From Pseudonocardia sp. MH-G8 (GTDB lineage Bacteria > Actinomycetota > Actinomycetes > Mycobacteriales > Pseudonocardiaceae): DNA of 64,000 nucleotides. This document shows, piece after piece, positions 8,535 through 16,243 of this stretch. How positions within the stretch are numbered: the first letter of the stretch is position 1; the number at the start of each line of letters is the position of its first letter. Under the pieces are notes generated by a model that did no database searches, was not told the origin of the DNA, and saw only the letters and a program-made list of their open reading frames with translations. The DNA lies in assembly GCF_002262885.1 (NCBI RefSeq), contig NZ_NKYF01000005.1, positions 124,001 to 188,000 of the forward strand. Direction: 5' to 3'. Made by a program: the position numbers and the translations under genes.

Positions 8535-8987
8535 ATGGCCGCTGCGCTGGTCACCGTCATCGCGGGTCTCGCCGTCGGGTCCGCCGTGCTCGGCGGCCCC
8601 GCCCCGGTGCCGGTCGCGCCGCCCGAGACGTGCGAGCAGGCCGCGCGGTGGGAGGGCGACGCGCAGGCCCTCGCCGACGAGCTCGCCGGCGTCGCGGGCA
8701 CCGACGAGGAGGCTCTGCAGCAGGAGCTGGCGGACGCGGGTTTCGTGCCGGGCGGCACGCCCGAGGCGGCCGCACCCGAGGCGGCCGCACCCGAGGCGGC
8801 CGCACCCGGCGTGCCCGGGCCAGGGGCGGACCTGGTGGCCGCGCTGGTCGCCGCGCTCGTCGCCGCGCTGGACACCGACGGCGACGGCGAGGTCGGGGTC
8901 ACCGTCCTCGGCCCGGACCCGGCCGTGCCCGACGAGGGCGGAACCGACCGCTCAGCGCCGGATCGGACGTGCACCGGCCCCCGGTGA
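8535..8987 (+). CDS. Small secreted or anchored protein with PEAAA repeats
   Basis: I do not recognise this 150-aa protein. It starts with a hydrophobic segment (ALVTVIAGLAVGSAVLGG) that could be a signal peptide or anchor, followed by an acidic region with Cys (PETCEQAARW), three perfect PEAAA repeats, a second hydrophobic Ala/Val/Leu stretch, and DTDGDGEVGV, which resembles a calcium loop but lacks the Glu expected at position 12. A second Cys near the C terminus could pair with the first. The GAGGAG about 9 nt upstream and TAGCGT at 8484-8489 support the ATG at 8535. Other frames in the region are also long, so the gene is likely but not certain. Confidence 0.6.
   Translation: MAAALVTVIAGLAVGSAVLGGPAPVPVAPPETCEQAARWEGDAQALADELAGVAGTDEEALQQELADAGFVPGGTPEAAAPEAAAPEAAAPGVPGPGADLVAALVAALVAALDTDGDGEVGVTVLGPDPAVPDEGGTDRSAPDRTCTGPR
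8761..8805 (+). repeat. 15-bp perfect tandem repeat, three copies
   Basis: CCGAGGCGGCCGCAC is repeated three times without change. It keeps frame in the small secreted-protein gene and encodes the PEAAA repeats. Confidence 0.9.
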
Positions 8988-9024
8988 GGCGCCGCGGGCG
9001 TGACGGGCGACTCATCGCGGCGAG

Positions 9025-9034
9025 GGATTAATCC
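9025..9034. promoter_or_regulatory. Palindrome upstream of an MFS gene
   Basis: GGATTAATCC is a perfect 10-bp palindrome and one of few AT-rich spots in the 135-bp gap upstream of the DHA2-type exporter. Its position about 90 bp before the start codon suits a regulator operator. No regulator gene adjoins it, so this is weak. Confidence 0.3.
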
Positions 9035-9122
9035 TGCGCGTTCTGTCGGTCCTAGTCCCTAGATTCGCCATCTGTGGTCGAGGCCCACCGGCCGACCACG
9101 ACCGAAGATCCCTGGGGGACCC

Positions 9123-10598
9123 GTGAACGACCAGTCCGACGTGCTCGACCGCGCGTCGCGCAGGCCCGATGCCTCCGGGCAGCTCAGCGCCCGCGATCGC
9201 CTGGTGATCGCGGTCCTGCTGGTGTCCTCGTTCGTCGTCATCCTGAACGAGACGATCATGAGTGTCGCACTGCCGGTCCTCATGGTCGACCTGCAGGTGG
9301 ACGCCGCCGTCGGCCAGTGGCTCACCGCGGGCTTCCTGCTCACGATGTCGGTGGTCATCCCGATCACCGGCTTCCTGATCCGCCGGGTCCCCACACGCAC
9401 CCTGTTCGGGGCGGCGATGACGCTGTTCAGCGCGGGCACGTTGGTCGCCGCGGTCGCGCCCGGCTTCCCCGTCCTGCTCGCCGGCCGCGTCATCCAGGCC
9501 GGCGGCACGGCGATCATGCTGCCGCTGCTGATGACCACCGTCATGACGCTCGTGCCCCCCGCCCGCCGCGGTGCGGTGATGGGCAACATCTCGATCGTCA
9601 TCTCGGTCGCGCCCGCGATCGGGCCCACCGTGTCCGGCGTCGTGCTGAGCATGTTCGGGTGGCGGTACATGTTCTGGCTGGTCCTGCCGATCGCGCTGGC
9701 GGCGCTGCTGCTGGGCATGCGGCGGATCTCGAACGTCGGCGATTCCACCTCCGCCCGGATCGACGTCCCGTCGGTCGTGCTCGCGGCGCTGGGCTTCGGC
9801 GGGCTGGTGTACGGCCTGAGCAGCGTGGGCCACTCGGCGGAGGGGGCGTCCCCCGTCGTGCTGTGGGCCGCGTTCGTCATCGGGATCGCCGGGCTGGTGG
9901 CGTTCGTCGCCCGGCAGCTGGTGCTGCAGCGCACCGACCGGGCGCTTCTCGACCTGCGCACGTTCCGGGCCCGGACGTTCACCGTGGCCAGCGCGATGAT
10001 GATGCTGATGATGGCCACGCTGCTGGGCACCGTGGTGCTGCTCCCGATCTACCTGCAGAACGTGCTGATGCTCCCGCCGCTCACCACCGGCCTGCTGCTC
10101 CTGCCGGGTGGCCTGCTCATGGGGGTGCTCGGCCCGGTCGTCGGGCGCCTGTACGACCGGTTCGGCGCGCGGGCGTTGCTGGTGCCCGGCACGATCGCCA
10201 CGAGCGCGGCGCTGTGGTCCACCACGCTGTTCACCTCGGGCAGCTCGATGCTGCAGGTCCTGGGCTTCCACCTGCTGCTGAGCACCGGGCTGGCCTTCGT
10301 CTTCACCCCGCTGTTCACCGCGGGGCTCGGCGCGGTGCCGCCGCACCTGTACTCCTACGGCAGCGCGATCTTCGGCACCACGCAGCAGCTGGCCGGGGCG
10401 GCCGGGGTGGCGCTGCTGGTGAGCATCCTGAGCGTCCGCTCGTCGGCGCTCGCCGCCGAGGGCCTGCCCCTGGTCGAGCAGACCGCGGGCGGCGTCCACG
10501 CCGCGTTCCTGGTGGCCGCGTCGCTGTCGATGCTCGCGATCGTGGGCGCGTTCCTGATCCGCGGCTCGGCCTCCTCGGACGAGCCCGCGGTGCACTGA
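9123..10598 (+). CDS. MFS drug exporter, DHA2 (EmrB/QacA) family
   Basis: A 491-aa exporter with about 14 hydrophobic segments. The DHA2 motif region SSFVVILNETIMSVALPVLM lies in TM1, and GWRYMFWLVLPIALAALLLG follows the central PAIGPTVSGVVLSMFGW motif C, both typical of proton-driven multidrug exporters. The GTG at 9123 is used. The C terminus (SASSDEPAVH) is hydrophilic. The gene stands alone between a small secreted protein and a hexapeptide protein on the same strand. The substrate is unknown. Confidence 0.9.
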   Translation: MNDQSDVLDRASRRPDASGQLSARDRLVIAVLLVSSFVVILNETIMSVALPVLMVDLQVDAAVGQWLTAGFLLTMSVVIPITGFLIRRVPTRTLFGAAMTLFSAGTLVAAVAPGFPVLLAGRVIQAGGTAIMLPLLMTTVMTLVPPARRGAVMGNISIVISVAPAIGPTVSGVVLSMFGWRYMFWLVLPIALAALLLGMRRISNVGDSTSARIDVPSVVLAALGFGGLVYGLSSVGHSAEGASPVVLWAAFVIGIAGLVAFVARQLVLQRTDRALLDLRTFRARTFTVASAMMMLMMATLLGTVVLLPIYLQNVLMLPPLTTGLLLLPGGLLMGVLGPVVGRLYDRFGARALLVPGTIATSAALWSTTLFTSGSSMLQVLGFHLLLSTGLAFVFTPLFTAGLGAVPPHLYSYGSAIFGTTQQLAGAAGVALLVSILSVRSSALAAEGLPLVEQTAGGVHAAFLVAASLSMLAIVGAFLIRGSASSDEPAVH

Positions 10599-10635
10599 CC
10601 GCTCGCGCAGCCGTTCGCCGTTACCCTCCACCCCC

Positions 10636-11229
10636 ATGTTGCTCGAACACCGCGGCCGGCGCCCGGTCGTGCCGGAGTCGGCCTACGTCGCGCCGTCGGC
10701 CGTGGTGTGCGGCGCGGTGGCGCTGGGCGAGCGGGCGCGCGTGCTGCACGGCGCCGTGCTCACGGCCGAGGACGGAGAGGTCCGCGTCGGCGAGGACGTC
10801 GTCGTGATGGAGAACGCCCTCGTCCGCGGACGCGCCGCACACCCCGCCGTGCTCGGCGACGCGGTGCTGGTGGGCCCGCACGCCCACGTGAACGGCGCCA
10901 CCGTCGAGGACGAGGTGTTCGTCGCCACCGGTGCGGCGCTGTTCCCCGGCGCCCTGGCCGGGGCGGGCAGCGAGCTGCGGATCCACAGCGTCCTGCACGT
11001 CCGGTCCCGGCTCGCGCCCGGCACCGTCGTGCCGATCGGGTGGATCGCCGCGGGCGACCCGGCGCAGCTGTTCCCGCCGGACCGGCACGACGAGCTGTGG
11101 GAGGTGCAGCGGGAGCTCGACTTCCCGGGCACCGTCTACGGGGTGCGCCGTGGCACCGGCATGCGCACCGTGATGGCCGGGCAGACCGCGTTCTACGGCG
11201 CGCACCGCGACGACCGGGAGGTCACTTGA
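10636..11229 (+). CDS. Hexapeptide-repeat protein (gamma carbonic anhydrase/acyltransferase-like)
   Basis: A 197-aa protein with left-handed beta-helix repeats: VAPSAVVCGAVALGERARVLHG, then VRVGEDVVVMENALVRG, AVLVGPHAHVNGATVEDEVFV and AGAGSELRIHSVLHVRSRLA. The family includes gamma carbonic anhydrases and PaaY-like thioesterases. His residues are present (VLHG, VGPHAHVNG), but I cannot assign the metal site with certainty, so catalytic function is left open. TACCCT at 10622-10627 lies 8 nt before the ATG and suggests a leaderless transcript. The gene is convergent with the next one, with only 4 bp between stop codons. Confidence 0.85.
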   Translation: MLLEHRGRRPVVPESAYVAPSAVVCGAVALGERARVLHGAVLTAEDGEVRVGEDVVVMENALVRGRAAHPAVLGDAVLVGPHAHVNGATVEDEVFVATGAALFPGALAGAGSELRIHSVLHVRSRLAPGTVVPIGWIAAGDPAQLFPPDRHDELWEVQRELDFPGTVYGVRRGTGMRTVMAGQTAFYGAHRDDREVT

Positions 11230-11233
11230 ACGC

Positions 11234-12457
11234 TCACCGCACCGAGCGGATCCGGTAGACCAGCAGCGCACCGGTCACCTCGATGCCTGCTGCCACCAGG
11301 TAGAGCGCGGTGTACCCGCCGAGCCCGGTGACGATCGGTGCGGCGATCGCGGGGGCGAGCACCTGGGGCAGCGAGCTGGCGACGTTGAGCACCCCGAGGT
11401 CCTTGCCCCGGTCCCGCGCGGAGGGCAGCAGCTGGGTGAGCAGGGCGAAGTCCACCGAGCTGTACGTGCCGAACCCGACGCCCAGCACCACCGCGGCCAC
11501 CAGGGCACCCGCCCAGGTCGCCCAGACCGCGATCAGCACGGCCGCCGCCGCCATGAGCACCCCTCCCGCGGAGACGAAGACCCGTCGCCGTCCCACGCGG
11601 TCCGACAGGACGCCCACCACGACGACGGAGGCGAGCACCGCCACCGAGTAGACGGCGGTGAGGACCAGCACGCCGGCGGCGGGATCGGCCACGCCGACGA
11701 CGTCGGAGAGGAAGAAGAACAGGTAGAGCAGCACCACGGCGTTGCCGAGGTTGATCAGGAACCGGGTGAGCCACCCCCACCCGAAGTCGGGATGGCGGAC
11801 CGGGTCGATCCAGAAGCCGCGCAGGAAGACGCCCCACCGCCACGGCTCGGCGGCGGGCACCTGGTCGGAGCGTCCTCCCAGGAGATAGGGCAGGCAGCTG
11901 ACCAGGGCGAACCCTGCGCACAGGAGATATCCCGCGGTGGTGGCCCCGCCGAGCACCGCGAGGCCCGCGCCGCAGCCGACGCCCATGACGAAGGCGAGCC
12001 CGAGGTAGCCCGCGGCGGTGCCCCGTTGGGCGGCGGGCACCTGGTCGGGCACCGCGGCGGACAGGGCGGCGAACGGCGCGTTGAGCAGGGTCTGCACGCC
12101 GCACCACCCCAGCACGACCAGCGCGATGGTAGGTGCCGCGGAGAGCAACGCGATCGCCGTGGCGCCGCCCGCGAAACCGATCGCGATCCAGGGCCTGCGA
12201 CGGCCCCAGCGCGAGCGCGTGCGGTCCGACAGCGCACCGAACAGCGGGTTCGCCACCAGCGAGCACGCGGCGCCGGCCGCGAGGACCAGCGCGAGCGCGG
12301 CCTCCTTGGCCTCGGGTGCGAGCGCCTCGACCTGCTGGGGCAGCAGGATCTGCAGCGGGCCGAACAGGCCCGCGTACAACCCGATCCAGGCCAGCGCGAA
12401 GCGGGCGATCCACCCGCGCGAGACGCGCCGCGTCGGTTCGACGAGCCCGCCGGTCAC
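11234..12457 (-). CDS. MFS transporter (possible sugar/cation symporter type)
   Basis: A 407-aa major facilitator with 12 predicted helices. Early sequence GLFGPLQILLPQQVEALAPE and the inter-helix motif NPLFGALSDRTRSRWGRRRPW strongly resemble the GPH/SLC45-like branch that carries sugars with cations. The GTG at 12457 gives VTGGLVEPTRR; a GTG at 12478 is an alternative. Gly-rich GRRRVFVSAGG in the second half is the repeat of motif A. It is convergent with the hexapeptide gene. Substrate cannot be assigned. Confidence 0.82.
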   Translation of the reverse strand: MTGGLVEPTRRVSRGWIARFALAWIGLYAGLFGPLQILLPQQVEALAPEAKEAALALVLAAGAACSLVANPLFGALSDRTRSRWGRRRPWIAIGFAGGATAIALLSAAPTIALVVLGWCGVQTLLNAPFAALSAAVPDQVPAAQRGTAAGYLGLAFVMGVGCGAGLAVLGGATTAGYLLCAGFALVSCLPYLLGGRSDQVPAAEPWRWGVFLRGFWIDPVRHPDFGWGWLTRFLINLGNAVVLLYLFFFLSDVVGVADPAAGVLVLTAVYSVAVLASVVVVGVLSDRVGRRRVFVSAGGVLMAAAAVLIAVWATWAGALVAAVVLGVGFGTYSSVDFALLTQLLPSARDRGKDLGVLNVASSLPQVLAPAIAAPIVTGLGGYTALYLVAAGIEVTGALLVYRIRSVR

Positions 12458-12572
12458 CGCCCCGCCCCGTTGCGGCACCTCGTCGACATGCCGCCTCCCA
12501 CACCGGCCGGGAGCGTCCCGGCGGGCCCAGGATAGGCGCGGGCCCGCGACGAGGAGGGGCCAGGACGAGGGG

Positions 12573-13238
12573 TCAGCCGACCGCGGTGCGCAGCGCCTCG
12601 ACCGAGCGGTCGATCTCCTGCCCGTCGACCAGCACGGTGGGCGTCTGGTTGATGCCGGCGCGGGACGCGGCCTCGGTGAGCGAACGGGTCCAGCCCGCGT
12701 AGCGCGCCTCCTGGACGCACGGCGCGAAGTCCGCGCCCGCACCGGCTTCTTGTCCCAGGGCCACGAGCTGGTCGTCGGGGAGGCCGTCGCCGCCTTCGGG
12801 GGGCTGGTGGGCGTAGAGCAGCTCAGCGAACCGCGGCAGCACGCCGGCGTCGGCCGCGCACCCGGCGGCGGCCGAGGAACGGCTGGAGTAGCGGGTGCTG
12901 GAGAAGCGGTCGAGGTAGGCCACCGGGTGGTAGACCACGCGCGCTCGCCCGGACGCGACCAGCTCGTCGAGCGTGGCGCCCGTGGCCTGCTCGTACTGAG
13001 CGCAGGCAGGGCACTGGAAGTCGAGGTACAGGTCGATCGTGACGGGCGCGTCCGCCCGCCCGACCACCGCACCGGCCGCGTCCGCTCCGGCGGGGAGGCC
13101 GGCGTCGTCTGCGTCGGACTGCGCGCGGTAGACGCCGAACCCGACGGCGGCGGCGAAGAGCACCAGCACCAGGACCGCGACGACGGTTCCGGTCGCGGGC
13201 CCGCGCCTGCGCGTGAGGGTGGAGCGACGAGAGGGCAT
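12573..13238 (-). CDS. DsbA-like thiol-disulfide oxidoreductase, membrane anchored
   Basis: A 221-aa protein: Arg-rich N terminus, one transmembrane segment (VVAVLVLVLFAAAVGFGVY, residues ~19-37), then an extracellular thioredoxin-fold domain with the redox motif FQCPACAQYE (Cys76, Cys79). The cis-Pro loop is NQTPTVLVDG. Two further cysteines (AAGCAADAG and FAPCVQEA) could form a structural disulfide. The ATG overlaps the stop of the MauE-like gene by one base (TGATG), so they are co-translated. MauE-like membrane proteins are thought to pass electrons or disulfides to such partners, so the pair probably forms or repairs disulfides of exported proteins. Confidence 0.9.
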   Translation of the reverse strand: MPSRRSTLTRRRGPATGTVVAVLVLVLFAAAVGFGVYRAQSDADDAGLPAGADAAGAVVGRADAPVTIDLYLDFQCPACAQYEQATGATLDELVASGRARVVYHPVAYLDRFSSTRYSSRSSAAAGCAADAGVLPRFAELLYAHQPPEGGDGLPDDQLVALGQEAGAGADFAPCVQEARYAGWTRSLTEAASRAGINQTPTVLVDGQEIDRSVEALRTAVG

Positions 13239-13750
13239 CAGAGGATCTCCTTCCGGCGGGTGTCCAGCAGCCGGTCGATCGCGAGCCGTCCGGTGGGCCA
13301 CCGGACGAGGACGAGGGCGAGCACGGTGAGCGCGGCGTCGCGGGCGAGCTCGAGCCCGTAGGTGGGGTCCTGCCCGGCGGGCAGCTCACCGCCGCTGCCG
13401 AAGCATCCGCAGTCGATGCGCAGCCCGCGGGCCCACGCCGCGGCGATGCCGACCACGAACGCCAGCATGAGCACCGCCGAGACCGCGGCCGCCGCACGGA
13501 CACCCGCGCCCGCCACCAGCAGGACGGCGAGCAGGATCTCCACGACGGGCAGCCCGGCGCCGACGACCTGGGCCGCCGTCTCGGGCAGGAGCCGGTAGGC
13601 GCGCACCGCCCGCACGGAGGCGTCGAGGTCGGTGATCTTCGCGGCCCCGGCGACGAGCCAGACCGCGCCCAGCACGAGGCGGGCGGCGGTGCCCAGCCAG
13701 GGCAGGACCCGGGCGCGGACGGCGGGTGGGGGAGAGGCGGTGTGCGGCAT
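13238..13750 (-). CDS. MauE/DoxX-like membrane redox protein
   Basis: A 170-aa integral membrane protein with four hydrophobic segments. GTAARLVLGAVWLVAGAAKI opens the DoxX/MauE domain, and the characteristic LRIDCGCFGSGGELP contains the paired CGC cysteines of MauE-like proteins. The ATG at 13750 begins the conserved region; the open frame extends upstream but is low-complexity. It overlaps the DsbA-like gene by one base and follows the anti-sigma-like gene by 52 bp on the same strand, so the three are probably one operon opposite the SigC-like gene. Confidence 0.87.
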   Translation of the reverse strand: MPHTASPPPAVRARVLPWLGTAARLVLGAVWLVAGAAKITDLDASVRAVRAYRLLPETAAQVVGAGLPVVEILLAVLLVAGAGVRAAAAVSAVLMLAFVVGIAAAWARGLRIDCGCFGSGGELPAGQDPTYGLELARDAALTVLALVLVRWPTGRLAIDRLLDTRRKEIL

Positions 13751-13802
13751 CACCGGAGTGGTCGTCGCGCACGGGGCTCCGGTTCCCGCCGGAGCCGACG
13801 CG

Positions 13803-14564
13803 TCAGGCGGCGCGGTGGCGTGCGGTCGGCTCGAGGCCGCCGTCGGCGTGCCCGGCGCCGGGCCGGTCGTCGTGCCGGTCGTCGTCGGCGACGGTCGGTG
13901 CCGGCGTGTCGGACGTGCTCGTGGTGCCGCCGCCACCGCGGCCGAGCCGGGCGTGCACCAGCAGCAGGATCAGGCCCGCGACCACCGGCGCGTGTCCTGC
14001 CAGCCGGCCCGGTTCGACGTGGCCCGCCACCAGGTCGAGCACGCTGAGCGTCACCAGGAGCCCGACGAACGCGCCGATCACCGGGACGAGCCCGCTCACG
14101 CGCCGCGCCGCGCCGCTCGCGGCCCAGAGGAAGGCCACACCGAGCGCGAGGTTCCAGGCGGCGCTCTCGTGGGAGAAGTGGGTGATGCTCGCGCCGGCGA
14201 GGCGGTGCGCGCCGCCGGACGTGCCCGCGGCGGCGATCACGCCGGAGAGCGCGAGGGCCAGCTGGCCGACCCCGAGGACGGCCAGCGCGACCCGGACCCC
14301 GTCCCGGACGACGCAGCGCCACCCGCGCGGCGGGGTTGGTCGTGCGGCGCCCGCGTCGAGCGCGACGAGCAGGCCTGGCAGGACGTCGTGATCGGGCTCG
14401 GCCGGGCGGATCCGGGTGAGCCGCGTGACGCGCGCCGCCCGGTCGGCGAACCCGCGGCACCGCGCGCACCCGGCGAGGTGCCGCTCGATCGCATCGCCGT
14501 CGACGCCGGCGTCCTCGCCGTCCATCCGGGCGGAGATCGCGTCCCGGCACTCCTCACACCGCAT
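13803..14564 (-). CDS. Zinc-finger anti-sigma-factor-like membrane protein
   Basis: A 253-aa protein. The N-terminal ~40 residues contain the zf-HC2 pattern of zinc-binding anti-sigma factors: MRCEECRDAISARMDG, then ERHLAGCARC with His29, Cys33 and Cys36. About five hydrophobic segments follow (ALAVLGVGQLALALSGVIA and others), and the tail is His/Asp-rich. The ATG at 14564 fits the finger motif. It is divergent from the SigC-type sigma gene 63 bp away, so it is the probable membrane-bound antagonist of that factor. Downstream MauE- and DsbA-like genes suggest the signal is envelope redox stress. The partnership is inferred from position. Confidence 0.83.
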   Translation of the reverse strand: MRCEECRDAISARMDGEDAGVDGDAIERHLAGCARCRGFADRAARVTRLTRIRPAEPDHDVLPGLLVALDAGAARPTPPRGWRCVVRDGVRVALAVLGVGQLALALSGVIAAAGTSGGAHRLAGASITHFSHESAAWNLALGVAFLWAASGAARRVSGLVPVIGAFVGLLVTLSVLDLVAGHVEPGRLAGHAPVVAGLILLLVHARLGRGGGGTTSTSDTPAPTVADDDRHDDRPGAGHADGGLEPTARHRAA

Positions 14565-14607
14565 GTGCCTATGGTCGCAACGAGGGCCGTCCGAGTTCCC
14601 GGCCCGG

Positions 14608-14623
14608 GGAACCGTAGGGTTCC
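14608..14623. promoter_or_regulatory. Inverted repeat over the sigma-factor -10 region
   Basis: GGAACC-GTAG-GGTTCC is a perfect 6-bp inverted repeat. It overlaps TAGGGT (14615-14620), which stands 7 nt before the GTG of the sigma gene and would serve as the -10 of a leaderless message. GGAAC is also the usual -35 core of ECF-dependent promoters, so the element may be an autoregulatory promoter, an operator, or both. Confidence 0.45.
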
Positions 14624-14627
14624 GCAC

Positions 14628-15197
14628 GTGGCCGAGCGACCGGACGACGAGCGGATCACGGCCTGGGCGCTGGCGGCCGGCCGCGGTGACCGGGACGCGC
14701 TCGCGGCGTTCGTCCGCGCCACCCAGCGCGACGTGCTGCGCTTCGTCACCCATCTCGCCGACCCGGGCCACGCCGAGGACCTCGCGCAGGAGACGTACCT
14801 GCGGGCGGTCGGGGCCCTCCCGCGGTTCGAGGGTGCGTCGTCGGCGCGCACCTGGCTGCTGTCGATCGCCCGGCGGGCCGCGGCCGACGCCGTGCGCACG
14901 GCCGCGCGCCGACCCCGCACCAGCGCGGTCGAGGACTGGGACGTCGTCGCGGCCCGCAGTGGCGTGGTGCGCGGGGCCGCGGACGAGGCCGTCCTGCTCG
15001 GGGAGCTCGTCGGGGCGCTCGACCCGGACCGGCGCGAAGCGTTCGTGCTCACCCAGGTGCTCGACCTCAGCTACGCCGACACCGCGCGGGTGTGCGGGTG
15101 TCCCGTCGGCACGATCCGGTCCCGGGTCGCCCGGGCCCGCGAGGACCTGGTGGCCGCCCTGGACGGGGCGCCCCGGGCACGCCGCCGGGAGGCGTGA
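14628..15197 (+). CDS. sigC: ECF RNA polymerase sigma factor, SigC type
   Basis: A 189-aa ECF sigma factor. Region 2 reads FVRATQRDVLRFVTHLADPG then HAEDLAQETYLRAVGALPRF; region 4 ends in DLSYADTARVCGCPVGTIRS and RVARAREDLV. These match the M. tuberculosis SigC sequence as I recall it, notably FVxATQxDVxRF and YADxAxVCGCPVGTIRSR. GTG at 14628 is preferred over the long upstream frame because the family starts here and a -10-like TAGGGT lies 7 nt upstream. M. tuberculosis SigC has no recognised adjacent anti-sigma factor; here a zinc-finger membrane protein is divergent, so regulation may differ. Confidence 0.9.
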   Translation: MAERPDDERITAWALAAGRGDRDALAAFVRATQRDVLRFVTHLADPGHAEDLAQETYLRAVGALPRFEGASSARTWLLSIARRAAADAVRTAARRPRTSAVEDWDVVAARSGVVRGAADEAVLLGELVGALDPDRREAFVLTQVLDLSYADTARVCGCPVGTIRSRVARAREDLVAALDGAPRARRREA

Positions 15198-15264
15198 GAA
15201 CCCCCGCGGCGCGCAGCGCAAAACCCAGCGGCGCGCGGCGCGGTTGCCGGTAGCGTCCCCGGGC

Positions 15265-16086
15265 GTGACGTACGCCCCCGCCGACATGACCGCCCGGTTC
15301 CGCGCGCTGCACGTCCCCGGCACGCCGCTGGTGATGCCCAACCCCTACGACGAGGGCACGGCGAAGGTGTTCGCCACGCTCGGGTTCGCGGCGCTGGCCA
15401 CCACCAGCAGCGGTTTCGCGGCCACCCTCGGCGCCGCCGACGGAGGGGTGCACGCCGCGGACGCCCTCCAGCACGCGGCGGCGATCGCGGGGTGCGTCGA
15501 CGTCCCCGTCTCGGCCGACCTCGAGGACGGCTACGGCGACGATCCCGAGAGGGTGGCGGCCACGGTGTCCGACGCCCTGGCGGCCGGGTTGGCGGGCTGC
15601 TCGATCGAGGACTACAGCGCAGGCCTCGACCCGGAGATCCACCCCATCGGCCCGGCGGCGGAGCGGGTGGCGGCCGCGGCCGAGGCCGCGCAGGAGGGGC
15701 GCGGCCTGGTGCTCACCGCGCGGGCCGAGAACTTCATCCGCGGCAACCCCGACCTCGCCGACACGATCACGCGGCTGCAGGCCTACCAGGAGGCGGGTGC
15801 GGAGGTCCTCTACGCCCCGGGCCTGATCGACATCGCCGACATCCGCAGCGTGGTGTCGTCGGTGGATCGTCCGGTCAACGTGCTCCTGCTCCCCGGAATG
15901 GCACCGGTGGCGGAGCTGGCGGAGGCCGGCGTCGCCCGGGTCTCGGTGGGCGGGGCGTTCAGCGGGATCGCGTTCGGGGCGGTCAGCCGCGCGGCCCGCG
16001 AGCTGCTCGAGCACGGCACGACCGGATTCCTCGATCATGCGGGGGAGGCGCGCGAGCTCACGACCAGGGCTTTCCGGCTGCACTGA
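15265..16086 (+). CDS. Isocitrate lyase/PEP mutase superfamily enzyme
   Basis: A 273-aa TIM-barrel enzyme. ATTSSGFAATLGAADGGV, VSADLEDGYGDDPERVAATV (metal-binding Asp/Glu cluster) and GCSIEDYSAG followed by LTARAENFIRG are the signature of the ICL/PEPM superfamily group that includes carboxyphosphonoenolpyruvate mutase, 2-methylisocitrate lyase and oxaloacetate decarboxylase. The lyase motif KKCGH is absent, so isocitrate or methylisocitrate cleavage is unlikely; C-C or P-C chemistry on a small oxo acid is expected. GTG at 15265 follows TAGCGT (15251-15256) by 8 nt and suggests a leaderless start; ATG at 15286 is the alternative. Confidence 0.88.
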   Translation: MTYAPADMTARFRALHVPGTPLVMPNPYDEGTAKVFATLGFAALATTSSGFAATLGAADGGVHAADALQHAAAIAGCVDVPVSADLEDGYGDDPERVAATVSDALAAGLAGCSIEDYSAGLDPEIHPIGPAAERVAAAAEAAQEGRGLVLTARAENFIRGNPDLADTITRLQAYQEAGAEVLYAPGLIDIADIRSVVSSVDRPVNVLLLPGMAPVAELAEAGVARVSVGGAFSGIAFGAVSRAARELLEHGTTGFLDHAGEARELTTRAFRLH

Positions 16087-16243
16087 GTGGATCAGTGGCA
16101 CGCGGTCGAGTGATGCGGATCACTCTCGGGTGGTTGATCGTTGCCAGACCGTTGCCGATCTCGGCGGCGCGCCTACGCTGATCACCGTCTGGACGATCAT
16201 CCCCAGCGGATCGTCCCGGTGTCCGGCCCCTCTCCCAGATCGG

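Noticed and set aside
4706..8805. A CRISPR array
   Set aside because: The tandem repeats are 15 bp without spacers and lie in coding sequence; no cas gene is present.
8880..8925. EF-hand calcium loop in the small secreted protein
   Set aside because: DTDGDG is present but the position-12 acidic residue is missing and no second helix is evident, so I do not call it a calcium site.
9012..10637. A long minus-strand open frame opposite the DHA2 exporter
   Set aside because: The product is Arg/Gln/His-rich with no fold, and the plus-strand gene is a clear DHA2 exporter.
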